From contig JACKQL020000002.1 of the NCBI GenBank assembly GCA_018296165.2, positions 1,054,001-1,118,000 on the forward strand: a stretch of DNA of 64,000 nucleotides. The letters are read 5' to 3'. Position 1 is the stretch's first letter; each line of letters opens with the position of its first letter. This document shows, piece by piece, positions 40,623 through 52,496 of this stretch. The DNA comes from Termitomyces sp. T153 (lineage: Eukaryota > Basidiomycota > Agaricomycetes > Agaricales > Lyophyllaceae). Position numbers and translations under genes: made by a program. The notes beneath the pieces are model-generated. The model searched no databases. It saw only the letters and a program-made list of their open reading frames with translations, and had not been told where the DNA came from.

Positions 40623-43600
40623 TTGACTATTAAAATGCTTAACAATGGATGTTTCAGGCAACCACCTACTACTCCTGAAAGCCAAAGGCAACAAGCTAGG
40701 ATTCAGAGGAGACTTGAACAGTTACAAATGACAGATCCTGATGATCGTTGTGCAAATAGAAACAATAGATCTTTGGAACAGATCAATACTGTGGTTGTCC
40801 CACCACTTCAATTGGGGCCTGGGGGTATGGGAACTGGGGGTATTAATCAATCTATGGGAACTGGGGGTATGGGAACTGGGGGTTTGAGACTTGATCACCA
40901 ATCTATAGCCACCACTTCTGGCTCTTCAGGAAGACCTATTAGGCAGCCAGCAGCTGCTGATGATCCATTTTCTATAGTGATTCCTGAAACTGTTTTGCCT
41001 GAAGGGTGGGATGCTCCTTTACAGAATCCTATCCCTAGAATGGTGCCACCTCCACCTGCTCCTATACAGAGAAGAGGCAATAGACTCAATCAGTCTGCTG
41101 TTGCTCAAGCTGCTATGGTCATTCCAGAAACAGTTTTGCCAGAAGGTTGGAATGCTCCTTTGCAGAATCCCTTACCTAGATTGGTGCCTCTTCTACCTGC
41201 TCCTGCACTGAGGAGAGTGAGACCAGATGCTCATAGAGAAGTAATGGCAGACCACCAAATTCAACAACAGCATGCACTAGCAGCATTGCAGGAGCAGCAA
41301 AGGCTGAGACATATTGCTATGGTTGAAGAGCAGGAGAGGCAACAACAAGCTTTGGCCATCTTGCATCAGGCAAGGCTGAGGGAGGAGGAAAGATTGAGGC
41401 AACAGGAACAAGAAGTCAGTCAAACACTTCTTTGAAATGCTACTTTAACTAACAAAGTTCAATAGCATATTGATCTAGATCCTGAACATAGGCCTTTGAA
41501 TGCAGCTATGGCTCAAAGGATCTTTCAAGGCTGGGAACAGCAACATGAAGCTGATCTGGAAGAGGATTTCAATGATTTAAGTCCTCAGAATGATATACCT
41601 TCTGAAGATGACTTGGAATATGTTGATCCTACCAGACATCAACCAGCAGAGCAAATGGATCCTCCCCTTGATGTGCCATTGGGTCCTCAGGATGACATCC
41701 CTTCTGATGATGACTTGGAATATGTTGATCCTGTTCAACAGAGACCTGCAGAAGACTTGGACCCTGCTCCACCCAACCATCCAGGAGGACTACAAAATCC
41801 TGCTGAACAGCCTCCCCTTGAGCTTCCTATTCCACCACAGCTTGGTCCTATTCAGCCTGTTCCAAGAGGAAGGCAACCTTACTTGATTGAATACCCTCCA
41901 CACTATCTTGGTCCTATGACTGTCATATGTCCACACTGCCAAGCTTTACATTTTGATGCTGAAAAGCTCACCAAGTCTACTAGAAACAGCCCAAAGTTTG
42001 GCATGTGCTGCTTACAAGGCCAAGTAAACTTGCCCAGGCTTCGAGATGCTCCAGCAGATTTATTGAACCTGCTCCATGGGCATCATCCTCTCTCTGACAC
42101 TTTTAAAACATCAATCCGTCAATACAATGCAGCCTTTGCATTCACATCTCTGGGAGTCAAAATTGATCATGCCATTACCAATGCTCCTGGACCATACAGC
42201 TTTAGGATCAATGGAGAACTACATCATTTGACAGGTGCCTTGCTTCCTATTGAAGGCAATCTGCCTGTATATGCACAGCTCTACTTTTATGATCACAATC
42301 AGCAATTGGCTTTTTGTCAACAGAACAATCCCAGGCTTGATCGTCAGATAATGGCCTCTTTGCAGGATATGCTTGCTAGAGTCAATCCCTTCATTGGCTT
42401 ATACAAGCAGGCCAGGCAGATCATCGGAGAAGTTCCAGAAGGCCAACCACAAAGGCTTTCTGTCAAGCTTACAGCTGATTTTGGAGATCCTCAACGCTAT
42501 AATGACCCTAATGAACAGGAGGGAGTTGCAGCTGTAATTCCAGGAGATGGCTCAGAAGTGCGATCAAATGATCGTGATATAGTCTTGCACTTGCATGGAG
42601 GTCAATTGAAGCAGATCAGTCACTTGCACCCATATTACACTCCATTGCATTATACCATCATCTTTCCCACTGGACAGCCTGGATTTCACACCAACATTCG
42701 CTCTCATTTTGGACCACAGAATCAACAAAGATCAGCAAAGGTCACCCAAACAGTGTATTATGCATACAGGCTGCAGCAAAGGACTTTGGAATTCAATGCA
42801 CCATTACTCTGGAGTGGGAGGCTATTTCAACAATATGTTGTAGATGCATGGGCTTCTACTGAACAGAACAAGTTGAATTGGATTTGACACAACCAGAAAA
42901 AGATCAGGGCTGAAGTCTATCAGGGAGTAGTGGATGCTGCTGCTGGAGATGAACAAGTCACCCCACAAAGCCAACGTGTTATCCTCCCATCCTCCCATAC
43001 TGGAAGTGATCGACAGATGCAGCAATTATTCCAGGACTCTATGGCCATTTGCAGGAATTTTGGAAAACCTGACCTCTTCTTGACTATGACTGCCAATCCA
43101 AAGTGGTCAGAAATTGAAGAAGCTCTCTTGAAGGAACCTGCAGTCAATGGGAAAAGGCAAACAGCTGCTGATTGACCTGATATTGTTGCCAGAGTTTTTG
43201 AACTCAAGAAAAATGCTGTAGTAAAGGAGATCAAGGAAGGTCTCTTTGGCAGCTGTGTGGCTTATGTTCATACCATTGAATTCCAAAAGAGAGGACTTCC
43301 ACATATGCACATCTTGATCTTTTTCCATCGCCATCACAGGATCAAGGATGCACCTGATGTGGATTCCATTGTCTCTGCTCAGATTCCAGATCCAGTCACT
43401 CAGCCTCAATTGTATCAGGTATTGGCTTTGTTTGAATTCTGAATTCAGTTACTTATCTTTGTTGTCAGGTTGTTACTGCCAACATGGTCCATGGTCCATG
43501 TGGAGCTGCCAAACCCAATGCTAAGTGCATGGTAGATGGCAAATGTTCCAAGAAATACTCAAAGGAATTCCAAGAGGCTACTCAGTATGGAGATAATGGC

Positions 43601-46174
43601 TATCCTCAATATGCCAGACCTGACAATGGACACTTCTTTGAAAAGAATGGTCATCATTATGACAATCGAGATGTTGTTCCATATAATCCTTATCTCTCAG
43701 CCAAGTACAAATGTCACATCAATGTGGAGGTCTGTGCTTCAGTAGAAGCCATCAAGTACATTCACAAGTACATCTACAAAGGCCATGATAGGACAACTTT
43801 GGAGATTGCTGGAGAGCAGATGGACCAGAGGGATGAAATCAAGGAACACTTGGATGCCAGATACATCTCTGCACCTGAGGCTTGCTGGCACATCTTTGAA
43901 TTCAACATGCATGGAGAACATCCCCCTGTATATCGATTACCTGTGCATTTGGAGGGCCAACATGAAGTCTACTTTCAAGATAATGAGCCTTTGGAGATGG
44001 TAGCTGCCAGGCCTAATGCAAACAAGACTGCACTCACTGCTTGGTTTGAAGCCAATGCCAGATTCCCTAATAACAACACCACTTATCAGAGCTTTCCAAC
44101 CAAGTTTGTCTATGAAGCTTCCAAAAGGACCTGGAAGGAGAGGCAAAGAGGAACAGCTATTGGGAGGATGTACTTTGCTTCACCTCAACAGGGAGAAAGG
44201 TTCTACCTTAGAATGCTCCTGACAGTTGTGACCAATGCAACATCATGGGCTGATCTCAGGACAGTCAATGGTCACACCTATCCTACTTACAAGGAGGCAT
44301 GCAAGGCCCTTGGTCTTCTAGAAGATGATGCAGAATGGAGGCAGTGTCTTGCTGAAGCTGCTCCAATCCAATCAGGATCAGCTCTCAGACAGCTCTTTTG
44401 CACTATCCTATTCCACTGTGCTCCTACTACTCCAGAGGCTCTATGGGATGAATTCAAGCACTCCATTTGTGATGATCTTCAACACAGATTGGAGAATATC
44501 AGGCAGTACAGGGACAGAGTCTTTACTGATGAAGATATTTATGACTATGGCCTTTATCTGATCAATGACAATCTGAAGAATTTTGGCAAGACTCTTCAAG
44601 ACTTTCCCAATATGCCAGAACCTCAACAAGTTTGGAATGTAATTCCAGGTAAGCCAGCCATTGTATAGAGAATTGACTCTAGGACTGATCAAACAATTTT
44701 AGGCAATAGACTTTTGCAAGAAGAAACAAATTATGACATTGAGGAGTTGAAGAGAAGGGTGAATGAAAAGGCCAGGTTTAATGGTGAACAAGTGGGGGCC
44801 TTCAATGAAGTTATGGACTCTGTGGACAACAACTTGGGCAAGATGATATTCATTCACAGTGCAGGTGGATGTGGCAAAACATTTGTCTGCAACACTTTAG
44901 CTTCTGCTGTTAGGTCCAATGGAGATGCGGCATTATGTATAGCATCATCTGGGATTGCTGCCTTATTGCTGGAGGGTGGTAGAACTGCACATTCAAGGTT
45001 CAAAATCCCCATTCCTGCTCTGGATACATCCATTGCCAATATCAAAAGAGGAACTCAGTTGTCTCAACTCTTACTCCAGACCAAAGTTGTCATCTGGGAT
45101 GAAGTTCCAATGCAACACAAAAATGCCATTGACTCTGTGGATCGAGGGTTCAGAGACATCCTGGAGAAGGATGTTCCTTTTGGTGGAGTGACTGTGGTGT
45201 TTGGAGGAGATTTTAGGCAAACTCTCCCAGTTATCCAACGAGGACTCAGGCAGCAGATGATTGCTGCTTCACTCAAAAGGGGAAGACTTTGGGATCAGAT
45301 TCAAGTCCACTACTTGGTTCAAAACATGAGATTGGATCAGACTCCTGATAACATTGCTCATGCAGCTTGGTTATTGGATGTTGGTGCTGGAAAAAACCTT
45401 GGGCCTGGAGAAATAGTACAACTTCCAGAAACCATGATCTGTGATGACAATTCTGTCACTGGATTGATCTCTTCCACTTATCCTCATATTGATCACCATC
45501 AAGATGATCAGTATTATCTGGACCGTACCATCCTTTCTGGCAAGAACTCTGATGTAGAGGATATCAACTCTGAAGTTCTGCAGAAATGTCCAAGAGAAGA
45601 GAAAATCTTGCAGAGTGCAGACTCTGTCATATCTGATGATAGGAATCCTAATGGCCTTGGATTGTATCCAATGGAATACCTCAACTCTCTCAGAGCCAGC
45701 AGTTTGCCTTTGGCTAAATTGGCTCTGAAGATTGGTGTTCCTGTCATGCTGCTCAGGAATCTGGATACAACCAAAGGACTTTGCAATGGGACAAGAATGA
45801 TTGTCACTCACATCAGCACCAGAGTTCTCAGATGTAGAATCATCAGTGGAGATGCCAAGTTTGCAGGATCAATTGTTTTGATTCCAAGAATCAACATGGA
45901 TGTGTCTGAAGAAGATTTGCCAATTCCATTGCGCAGGAGACAATTCCCAGTTTGATTGGCCTTTGCCATGACTATCAACAAGTCTCAGGGTCAATCAGTC
46001 AAGCATGTTGGATTGGACCTTCGATCAGGAGTTTTTTTGCATGGCCAACTTTATGTTGCACTCTCACGGTGCACATCAGGAGATCGTATCAAAGTCATCT
46101 TGGACCCAGAAAACACATCAAGAAAGACTGCAAATATTGTCTCTCAGGAAATCTTGAATGGTTTACAAATGTAA
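40623..46174 (+). pseudogene. Helitron Rep-helicase (RepHel), three nonsense codons
   Basis: Exons 40623-41414, 41466-43418, 43469-44648 and 44703-46174 give about 1800 codons. Order: Gln/Pro-rich N-terminus with repeated VIPETVLPEGW, acidic repeats (DDLEYVDP twice), zinc finger CPHCQALHFDAEK, Helitron N-terminal domain with the HUH motif GLPHMHILIF, tyrosine helix YIHKYIYKGHDR, then a PIF1-type helicase: GGCGKTF (Walker A), VIWDEVPM (Walker B), [21 protein letters not shown] and [13 protein letters not shown]. In-frame TGA codons at 42885, 43173 and 45953 stand where arginine (CGA) fits, so all three look like CpG transitions. Introns are 50-54 bp GT-AG. The exact first exon is uncertain; TTTCAG just before the homology start may be an acceptor. 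Confidence 0.9.
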
Positions 46175-46464
46175 GTGTGAGTTTTGTTGGATTCAAGCAA
46201 GAAATTGCTAACTTCTATGAACTTCAGCACCTAATGTCTATAGCTGGACTATGTAGTATAGATATTCTTAATGGTTTACAAATGTAAGTGTGACAGTTTA
46301 AATAATTGGTTGGTTAGTACTAACTTTTATAATTTAATTTTTAGCATCTCTAATATATACCAGTGGACATTGTAGTATTTTATTAATAATGTAATATAGA
46401 TACATGATTGGTTTATAGATGAAATCTCAGTGTATTGAATTGTAAGAGAAAAGCAACACTTGGT

Positions 46465-46985
46465 CAACAAAATACAAAGACCTAACCGAACGAAGTGAGG
46501 TTGGGTCTGGGATGAAGCATTAAGTTTGAAATACAAGGACCTAACTGAACAAAGTGAGGTTGGGTCTGGGAATTAGCATTAAGTTTGAAATACAAAGACC
46601 TAACCAAACGAAGTGAGGTTGGGTCTGGAAATTAGCATTGAGTTTGAAATACAAAGACCTAACCGAACAAAGTGAGGTTGGGTCTGGGATGAAGCATTGA
46701 GTTTGAAATACAAAGACCTAACCAAACAAAGTGAGGTTGGGTCTGGGATGAAGCATTAAGTTTGAAATACAAGGACCTAACCAAATAAAGTGAGGTTGGG
46801 TCTGGAAATTAGCATTGAGTTTGAAATACAAGGACCTAACCAAACAAAGTGAGGTTGGGTCTGGGATGAAGCATTAAGTTTGAAATACAAGGACCTAACC
46901 GAACAAAGTGAGGTTGGGTCTGGGAATGAGCATTAAGTTTGAAATACAAAGACCTAACCGAACAAAGTGAGGTTGGGTCTGGGAT
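46465..46985 (+). repeat. Minisatellite, 59-bp unit, about nine copies
   Basis: The unit reads GACCTAACCGAACAAAGTGA then GGTTGGGTCTGGGATGAAGC then ATTGAGTTTGAAATACAAA. Each unit contains a weak palindrome, AGACCTAACC against GGTTGGGTCT. The same repeat ends every Helitron copy in the window. Confidence 0.9.
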
Positions 46986-46992
46986 GAAGCAA

Positions 46993-47030
46993 GAGCTACA
47001 GGCCCGTGCCGAAGGCATGGGGCGTAGCTC
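46993..47030 (+). other. Helitron 1 terminal hairpin
   Basis: GAGCTAC...GTAGCTC at the outside, CCCGTGCC against GGCATGGG inside, with a 3-base loop GAA. The arms pair over about 16 bases with one small bulge. It ends one base from the element border. Confidence 0.85.
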
Positions 47031-47031
47031 G

Positions 47032-48723
47032 TCTATAATATATGGGACGACTCCTGGGAAAAATGCGATAACTTTTCTGCTTAGTAAGGCTGACCAAGAA
47101 CCTTCCTTTTTGGGTAGCTTGGCTGTTTTTCGCACTTTGAATGGGGAAAAAAATGGCATAACAGACAGCTTTGGTTGATAGCATGAATCTATTGTTTTTT
47201 TGAGCCATTAAGATTGATATTTCAGACAATTTTCAGCCTTTTTCAGGCATGACTTATGTGAAATGTACTGTCTTTTAATGTACCTCTTCAAACAACACTT
47301 CTGGCTGTTCTTTGGGAAAGAAAGAAAGTCCAGAACAATGAAATCCATGATCAAAAATGGCCAAAGAAGTGGTATAAAGTGTTTCTCTGACTCTTGAAAG
47401 CTTCTACTTATTCTTCATTCAATTGTAAAATCAAATCCTCAACCAAACAAAGTGAGGCTATCCTTGGACTGTGGCTGATTGCTGGCTTTCTGATTTCAAG
47501 GTGTGTGTTCAGACTTGAAAGTGTGTATTCTTATAACAGTAATCAGTTCTTATACTTAGAGTCAACTTTACTCCTGATCATCTCCAACCTTTTCTGCTCT
47601 CAATGGATATTTGACTACATTATGACAGCCTCTGAACAAGAATGGTGGGTTGAATTTATTATGCTAATGGAACTATTGGTGGAGACAGCATTAAAGATTG
47701 TTTTGAGATGGAAAAATCTTCAGAAGGTAGTATTTATATAGACTGTGTAAAGTTGATAGTCCTCTGTTAAGAGACTGGAACAGGAGGTCTACTATGACAT
47801 ATATGTATGTTCTGATAAGTTGGATTACTGATAGCTGTAGGCTAGCTTCTGTTTCTGAGGATCCACAGGCTTTCTGATTTGAAAGTGTATGGTTTGTAAT
47901 TAAATGATTGTATGTCAGATATATTGAGTTGAAGAAAACAGAGGTGTGATGTGTAATAAATCTTGATTAGATAGAGTATTGGAAAGGGATTTTGAAAAAG
48001 AATCAAATCAAAGGTCTGATTGCTAAGTATCAGTACCATGTAGTGATACCATAAATGAGATTATAGATATCTCATTATTCAGGCTACTTTCCCTGATTTC
48101 TTTCTCTTTAGTATATTTTGGTGTTAGAAAATTGTCAAACATGCTCTTCAATAAAGTGTATGAGTAAAAAGAGGACAGAAGATGGAGGAGACTTTGATTG
48201 ATCAATGTTTCTAAATTTTCAAGTATGTTCAAGATGATTTATTGAATGATAATCACTTGGAAGAGTTGGAATATTGAGAACCTAACTAAGTTAAGTCAAG
48301 TTTGGTCTGGATTTCAGCATTATGTTCAAGACTTATATCTACTGACATTGACAATAACAGGACTATTAACACATCGATTGAAAAAAGAAAGACCAAAGTC
48401 AGCATAGTGAAAGAGATGAGGTTTGAGGTTGGGTCTGGGATGAAGCATTGAGTTAGAAATACAAAGACCTAACCAAACAAAGTGAGGTTGGGTCTGGGAC
48501 TTAGCATTGAGTTAGAATATCAAGGACCTAACTGAACAAAGTGAGGTTGGGTCTGGGACTTAGCATTGAGTTAGAATATCAAGGACCTAACTGAACAAAG
48601 TGAGGTTGGGTCTGGGACTTAGCATTGAGTTAGAATATCAAGGACCTAACCGAACGAAGTGAGGTTGGGTCTGGGATGAAGCAAGAGCTACAGGCCCGTG
48701 CCGAAGGCATGGGGCATAGCTCG
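47032..48723 (+). mobile_element. Helitron 2: non-autonomous, 1692 bp
   Basis: It starts TCTATAATATATGGGACGAC directly after the hairpin of copy 1. The interior has no protein-coding gene; the frame 47394-47741 is not recognisable. The 3' part (47690-48110) is shared with the fragment at 28748. It ends with minisatellite units (48440-48675) and a hairpin (48685-48722). Confidence 0.85.
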
Positions 48724-50483
48724 TCTATAATATATGGGACGACTCCTGGGAAAAATGCGACGACTTTTCTGCTTAGTAAGGCTGACCAAGAACCTTCCTT
48801 TTTGGGTAACTTGGCTGTTTTTTGCACTTGGAACAGGTTTTCTCTCAAAAAAAATTACAGTAGACAGCTTTAATACATATATACAATCTTTTGACTATGT
48901 TTGAAACATGCCACATAGCCTGCAGGTGTCAAAAAGGCCAAACGCAATTTAGTGGACACTGTTTTTCACGCCTTGCGCATTTTTTGACACAACATGACCA
49001 AACAATGGGCATTTCCGAAGTTGTGGAAAGGAGGCCACATGACAAAGTATGTTTTGTCACATCTATTGATTGATTGATGTTGACTAACAAGCTTATTAGT
49101 AACTCCTTAACCACATTGAGCTATTGATACATCAAATATCTCATCATGCAAGTCAATTTTAATGGTTTTTGACTGTTAAATTGCTTAACAATGGATGTTA
49201 TAGGCAACCACCTACTACTCCTGAAAGCCAAAGGCAACAAGCTAGGATTCAGAGGAGACTTGAACAGTTACAAATGACAGATCCTGACAATTGTCGAGCA
49301 AATAGAAACAATAGATCTTTGGAACAGATCAATACTGTGGTTGTTCCACCACTTCAATTTGGGCCTGGGGGTATCAATCAATCTATGGGAACTGGGGGTT
49401 TGAGACCTATAGCCACTGCTTCTGGCTCTTTGGGAAGACCTATTAGGCAGGCAGCTGCTGCTGCTGATCCATTTTTTATGGTTATTCCAGAAACTGTTTT
49501 GCTTGAAGGGTGGGATGCTCCTTTGCAGAAACTATTGCATCCTTCTTCAGGCTTTTTCTGAACATTGAGTAGCTTTCTCTTCTTTTGGGTGGGTTTTCTT
49601 TTCTTTGCTTAATTGTCCAATGGCTGATTTTGGTGGTTGTTTCTATATTAAAGCTGAATGTAACTTTTATGGACTAATCATGGCTGAGATCAGACTTCAC
49701 TACATTCTTCATTAGGCTCCCTTTCTGAGTGTTCAGTAGCTTTGCAGGTATGCTTTTTTTATATTTGTCTGAGAACTAATTCAAGTATTATCCATTTTGT
49801 TTTCTAAACAGTTATTGGCTTTCTGCTTTTAAGGTAGATCTCTTTCAAACACCAAATTGCTAACCTCTGTGAATTCCAGCACCTAATGTATATGGGTTGA
49901 TAGTGTAGTATAGATATTCTCAGTAGTTCTGGAACTTAGCATTGAGTTTGAAATACAAGGACCTAACCAAATAAAATGAGGTTGGATCTGGGACTTAGCA
50001 TTGAGTAGAATATAATGAAGTGAGGTTGGATCTGGGACTTAGCATTGAGTAGAATATAATGAAGTGAGGTTGTGTCTGGGATTTAGCATTGAGTTGACAA
50101 AATACAAAGACCTAATCAAACAAAGTGAGGTTGGGTCTGGAACTTAGCATTGAGTTTGAAATACAAGGACCTAACCAAACAAAGTGAGGTTGGGTCTGGG
50201 AATTAGCATTGAGTTTGAAATACAAGGACCTAACTGAACAAAGTGAGGTTGGGTCTGGGAATTAGCATTGAGTTTGAAATACAAAGACCTAACTGAACAA
50301 AGTGAGGTTGGGTCTGGGATGAAGCATTAAGTTTGAAATACAAAGACCTAACCAAACAAAGTGAGGTTGGGTCTGGGATGAAGCATTGAGTAGAATATCG
50401 AGGACCTAACCAAATGAAGTGAGGTTGGGTCTGGGATGAAGCAAGAGCTACAGGCCCGTGCCAAAGGCACGGGGCGTAGCTCG
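48724..50483 (+). mobile_element. Helitron 3: internally deleted copy of the autonomous element
   Basis: Same 5' end as copies 1 and 2. 48836-49560 matches the first kilobase of Helitron 1 (40296-41050) with small deletions; the rest of RepHel is missing. The 3' part (49540-49945) resembles that of copy 4. Minisatellite 49925-50440, hairpin 50445-50482 (loop AAA, the best paired of the set). Confidence 0.85.
49169..49561 (+). pseudogene. RepHel N-terminal fragment in Helitron 3
   Basis: It matches the first 130 residues of the frame at 40623 (QPPTTPESQRQQARIQRRLE and onward) with deletions in the Gly/Met repeat, then diverges after EGWDAPLQK and stops at 49561. No catalytic motif is present. 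Confidence 0.85.
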
Positions 50484-51602
50484 TCTATATACTATGCGAC
50501 GACCCCTGGGAAAGTGGCTGTGCCTCAATCTTCCAACAACCTGGGAAGATTCCTTATGTAATGCTTATGTAAAATTATGTAACTTGGCTGACCTCTAATT
50601 TTTGGCCTTTTCCTTTGGTGTGTGGCAAAGATCAATCATTGCACCGAATCACTCTTTCTTTTGACCTCTCTTTCCAATCTGAAGCATCAACCATTCTCTC
50701 TGCTCTGATACTGTGAGAAGAAGCTTTGATTGGCCTGATAGACTCTACTGACCCTCTTTTGGAGGTTTTTACACTTAACTGGCTATGTATGCTCTACTTT
50801 TTGTCATCTCCAATCACTGATCATAGCTGATAACCAGATTTTCACTATTGCATCCTTCTTTAGACTTTTTCTGAGCATTGAGTAGCTTTCTCTTCTTTCA
50901 GGTGAGCTTTCTTTTCTTTGCTTAATTGTTCAATGGCTGATTTTGGTGGTTGTTTCTATATTAAAGCTGAATTGGGCTAGGTGTATTCTTTTTCTGAGTG
51001 TAACTCTTATAGACTAATCATGGCTGAGATCAGACTTCACTACATTCTTCATTAGGCTCCCTTTCTGAGTGTTCAATAGCTTTGCAGGTATGCTTTTTCT
51101 ATATTTGTCTGAGAACTAATTCAAGTATTATCCATTTTGTTTTCTAAACAGTTATTGGCTTTCTGCTTTTAAGGTAGATCTCTTTCAAACACCAAATTGC
51201 TAACCTCTGTGAATTTCAGCACCTAACGTATATGAGTTGACAGTGTAGTATAGATATTCTCAGTAGTTCTGGGACTTAGCATTGAGTTTGAAATACAAGG
51301 ACCTAACCAAATAAAGTGAGGTTGGATCTGGGACTTAGCATTGAGTAGAATATAATGAAGTGAGGTTGTGTCTGGGACTTAGCATTGAGTTGACAAAATA
51401 CAAAGACCTAACTGAATGAAGTGAAGTTGGGTCTGGGACTTAGCATTAAGTTTGAAATACAAGGACCTAACTGAATGAAGTGAGGTTGGGTCTGGGATGA
51501 AGCATTGAGTAGAATATCAAGGACCTAACTGAATGAAGTGAGGTTGGGTCTGCGATGAAGCAAGAGCTACAGGCCCGTGCCTTCGGCATGGGGTGTAGCT
51601 CA
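50484..51602 (+). mobile_element. Helitron 4: non-autonomous, last of the array
   Basis: It starts TCTATATACTATGCGACGAC, diverged from the others. 50815-51290 resembles 49540-49945 of copy 3. Minisatellite 51270-51555, hairpin 51564-51601 with loop TTC, ending CTCA before TTCTAG of the host. The end CTCA-T is the same as at 29498. Confidence 0.82.
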
Positions 51603-52496
51603 TTCTAGGAGATGCGGTGTGTATCGCGAAGGTAACCATCAACTTCGAAGTTGATGGTAATGTATGGTAGATATATTGTACCAAGTATATGGAGATATCG
51701 CAGTGGCGAGTGATCCTCAGATGAGGACGACCGACAGTTCCCGTGGTTCGAACGGAGCTACATAGACAAGGAACCTCGCTGAACTGACGCACATAGAGCT
51801 ACATAGACAAGGAACCTCGCTGAACTGACGCACAAATTTACCGTACAACTTGGACACCCTCAATAATAATGGCCATTGTGATTCCCGCAACACTCCGAAC
51901 CTCTAGGCACCCTGGCCATCTGGGTCAACCTCATAGATCCAACTTGAACATGGACTTTCTACCATCATCATGCGTAAGGATTCGTTCGTGGTTGGAGTAC
52001 GCGATTCGCCCTTCAAGAGATATGTGTCAAAAGTTCGCGAACAAACTTGCAGTAATGACTTGGCGACATTCTTTGATTGATTCAACTTAGTGCGATCACT
52101 TGTGTACATATCCCGGCCTTCTTCGGAACGACTCGCCACCCATGATTACAAGGCCGTACTATGTAAGGACCTTTATGGTGGACCATAGTATTAAGCAGGT
52201 GGACTAAGTATAAGTATCGCTCTGGCATTGGAGCTATTCGCCCACCGTCATATTCTGTATCCTATGATCGTGCAGGCAGTAGGCGCCCACGGAAACAAAG
52301 AAACTTCATCGGATCCACACAAGTCGGCATCTCATGTTTCAGGAATTTACATGCAGCCCTTTGACTTCCCCCATCAGAGCCATCAGAAACGCGGCGAAGA
52401 AGGAACAGGGGGTGCTATATATTTGAGGTCATTTTCTATAACATGTGTTAACCATTTCGCTCTTGTCATTTCAGTTTCGATTTTCGCTGATCTGTT
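51603..52496. other. Intergenic, laccase upstream region
   Basis: Contains a perfect 24-bp palindrome, ACCATCAACTTC and its complement at 51635-51658, 33 bp after the Helitron end, and a 41-bp direct duplication (51755-51795 and 51796-51836, starting GAGCTACATAGACAAGG). The frames here are not recognisable. Confidence 0.5.
52415..52422 (+). promoter_or_regulatory. TATA-like box of the laccase gene
   Basis: CTATATAT lies about 75-80 bp before the start codon at 52497. Confidence 0.4.

Larger units (their letters stand above)
40245..47031 (+). mobile_element. Helitron 1: full-length, first of a tandem array
   Basis: The 5' end is TCTATAATATATGGGACGAC, with A before it in the host sequence. 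The interior carries the Rep-helicase gene. The 3' end is a 59-bp minisatellite (46465-46985) and a terminal hairpin (46993-47030), followed by G and then the 5' end of the next copy. Elements of this sort move by rolling-circle replication. The termini are defined by comparison with the three following copies. Whether the target is A/T (canonical) or T/T cannot be settled, because either reading fits the joints. Confidence 0.88.

Noticed and set aside
46465..51560. Minisatellites as possible CRISPR-like arrays
   Set aside because: Units are direct tandem repeats without unique spacers, in a eukaryote, and always tied to Helitron ends.
51700..51770. tRNA-like text (GGTTCGAAC, like a T loop) near 51745-51753
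   Set aside because: The acceptor stem and D arm cannot be formed around it, and it overlaps a direct duplication. No cloverleaf can be drawn.
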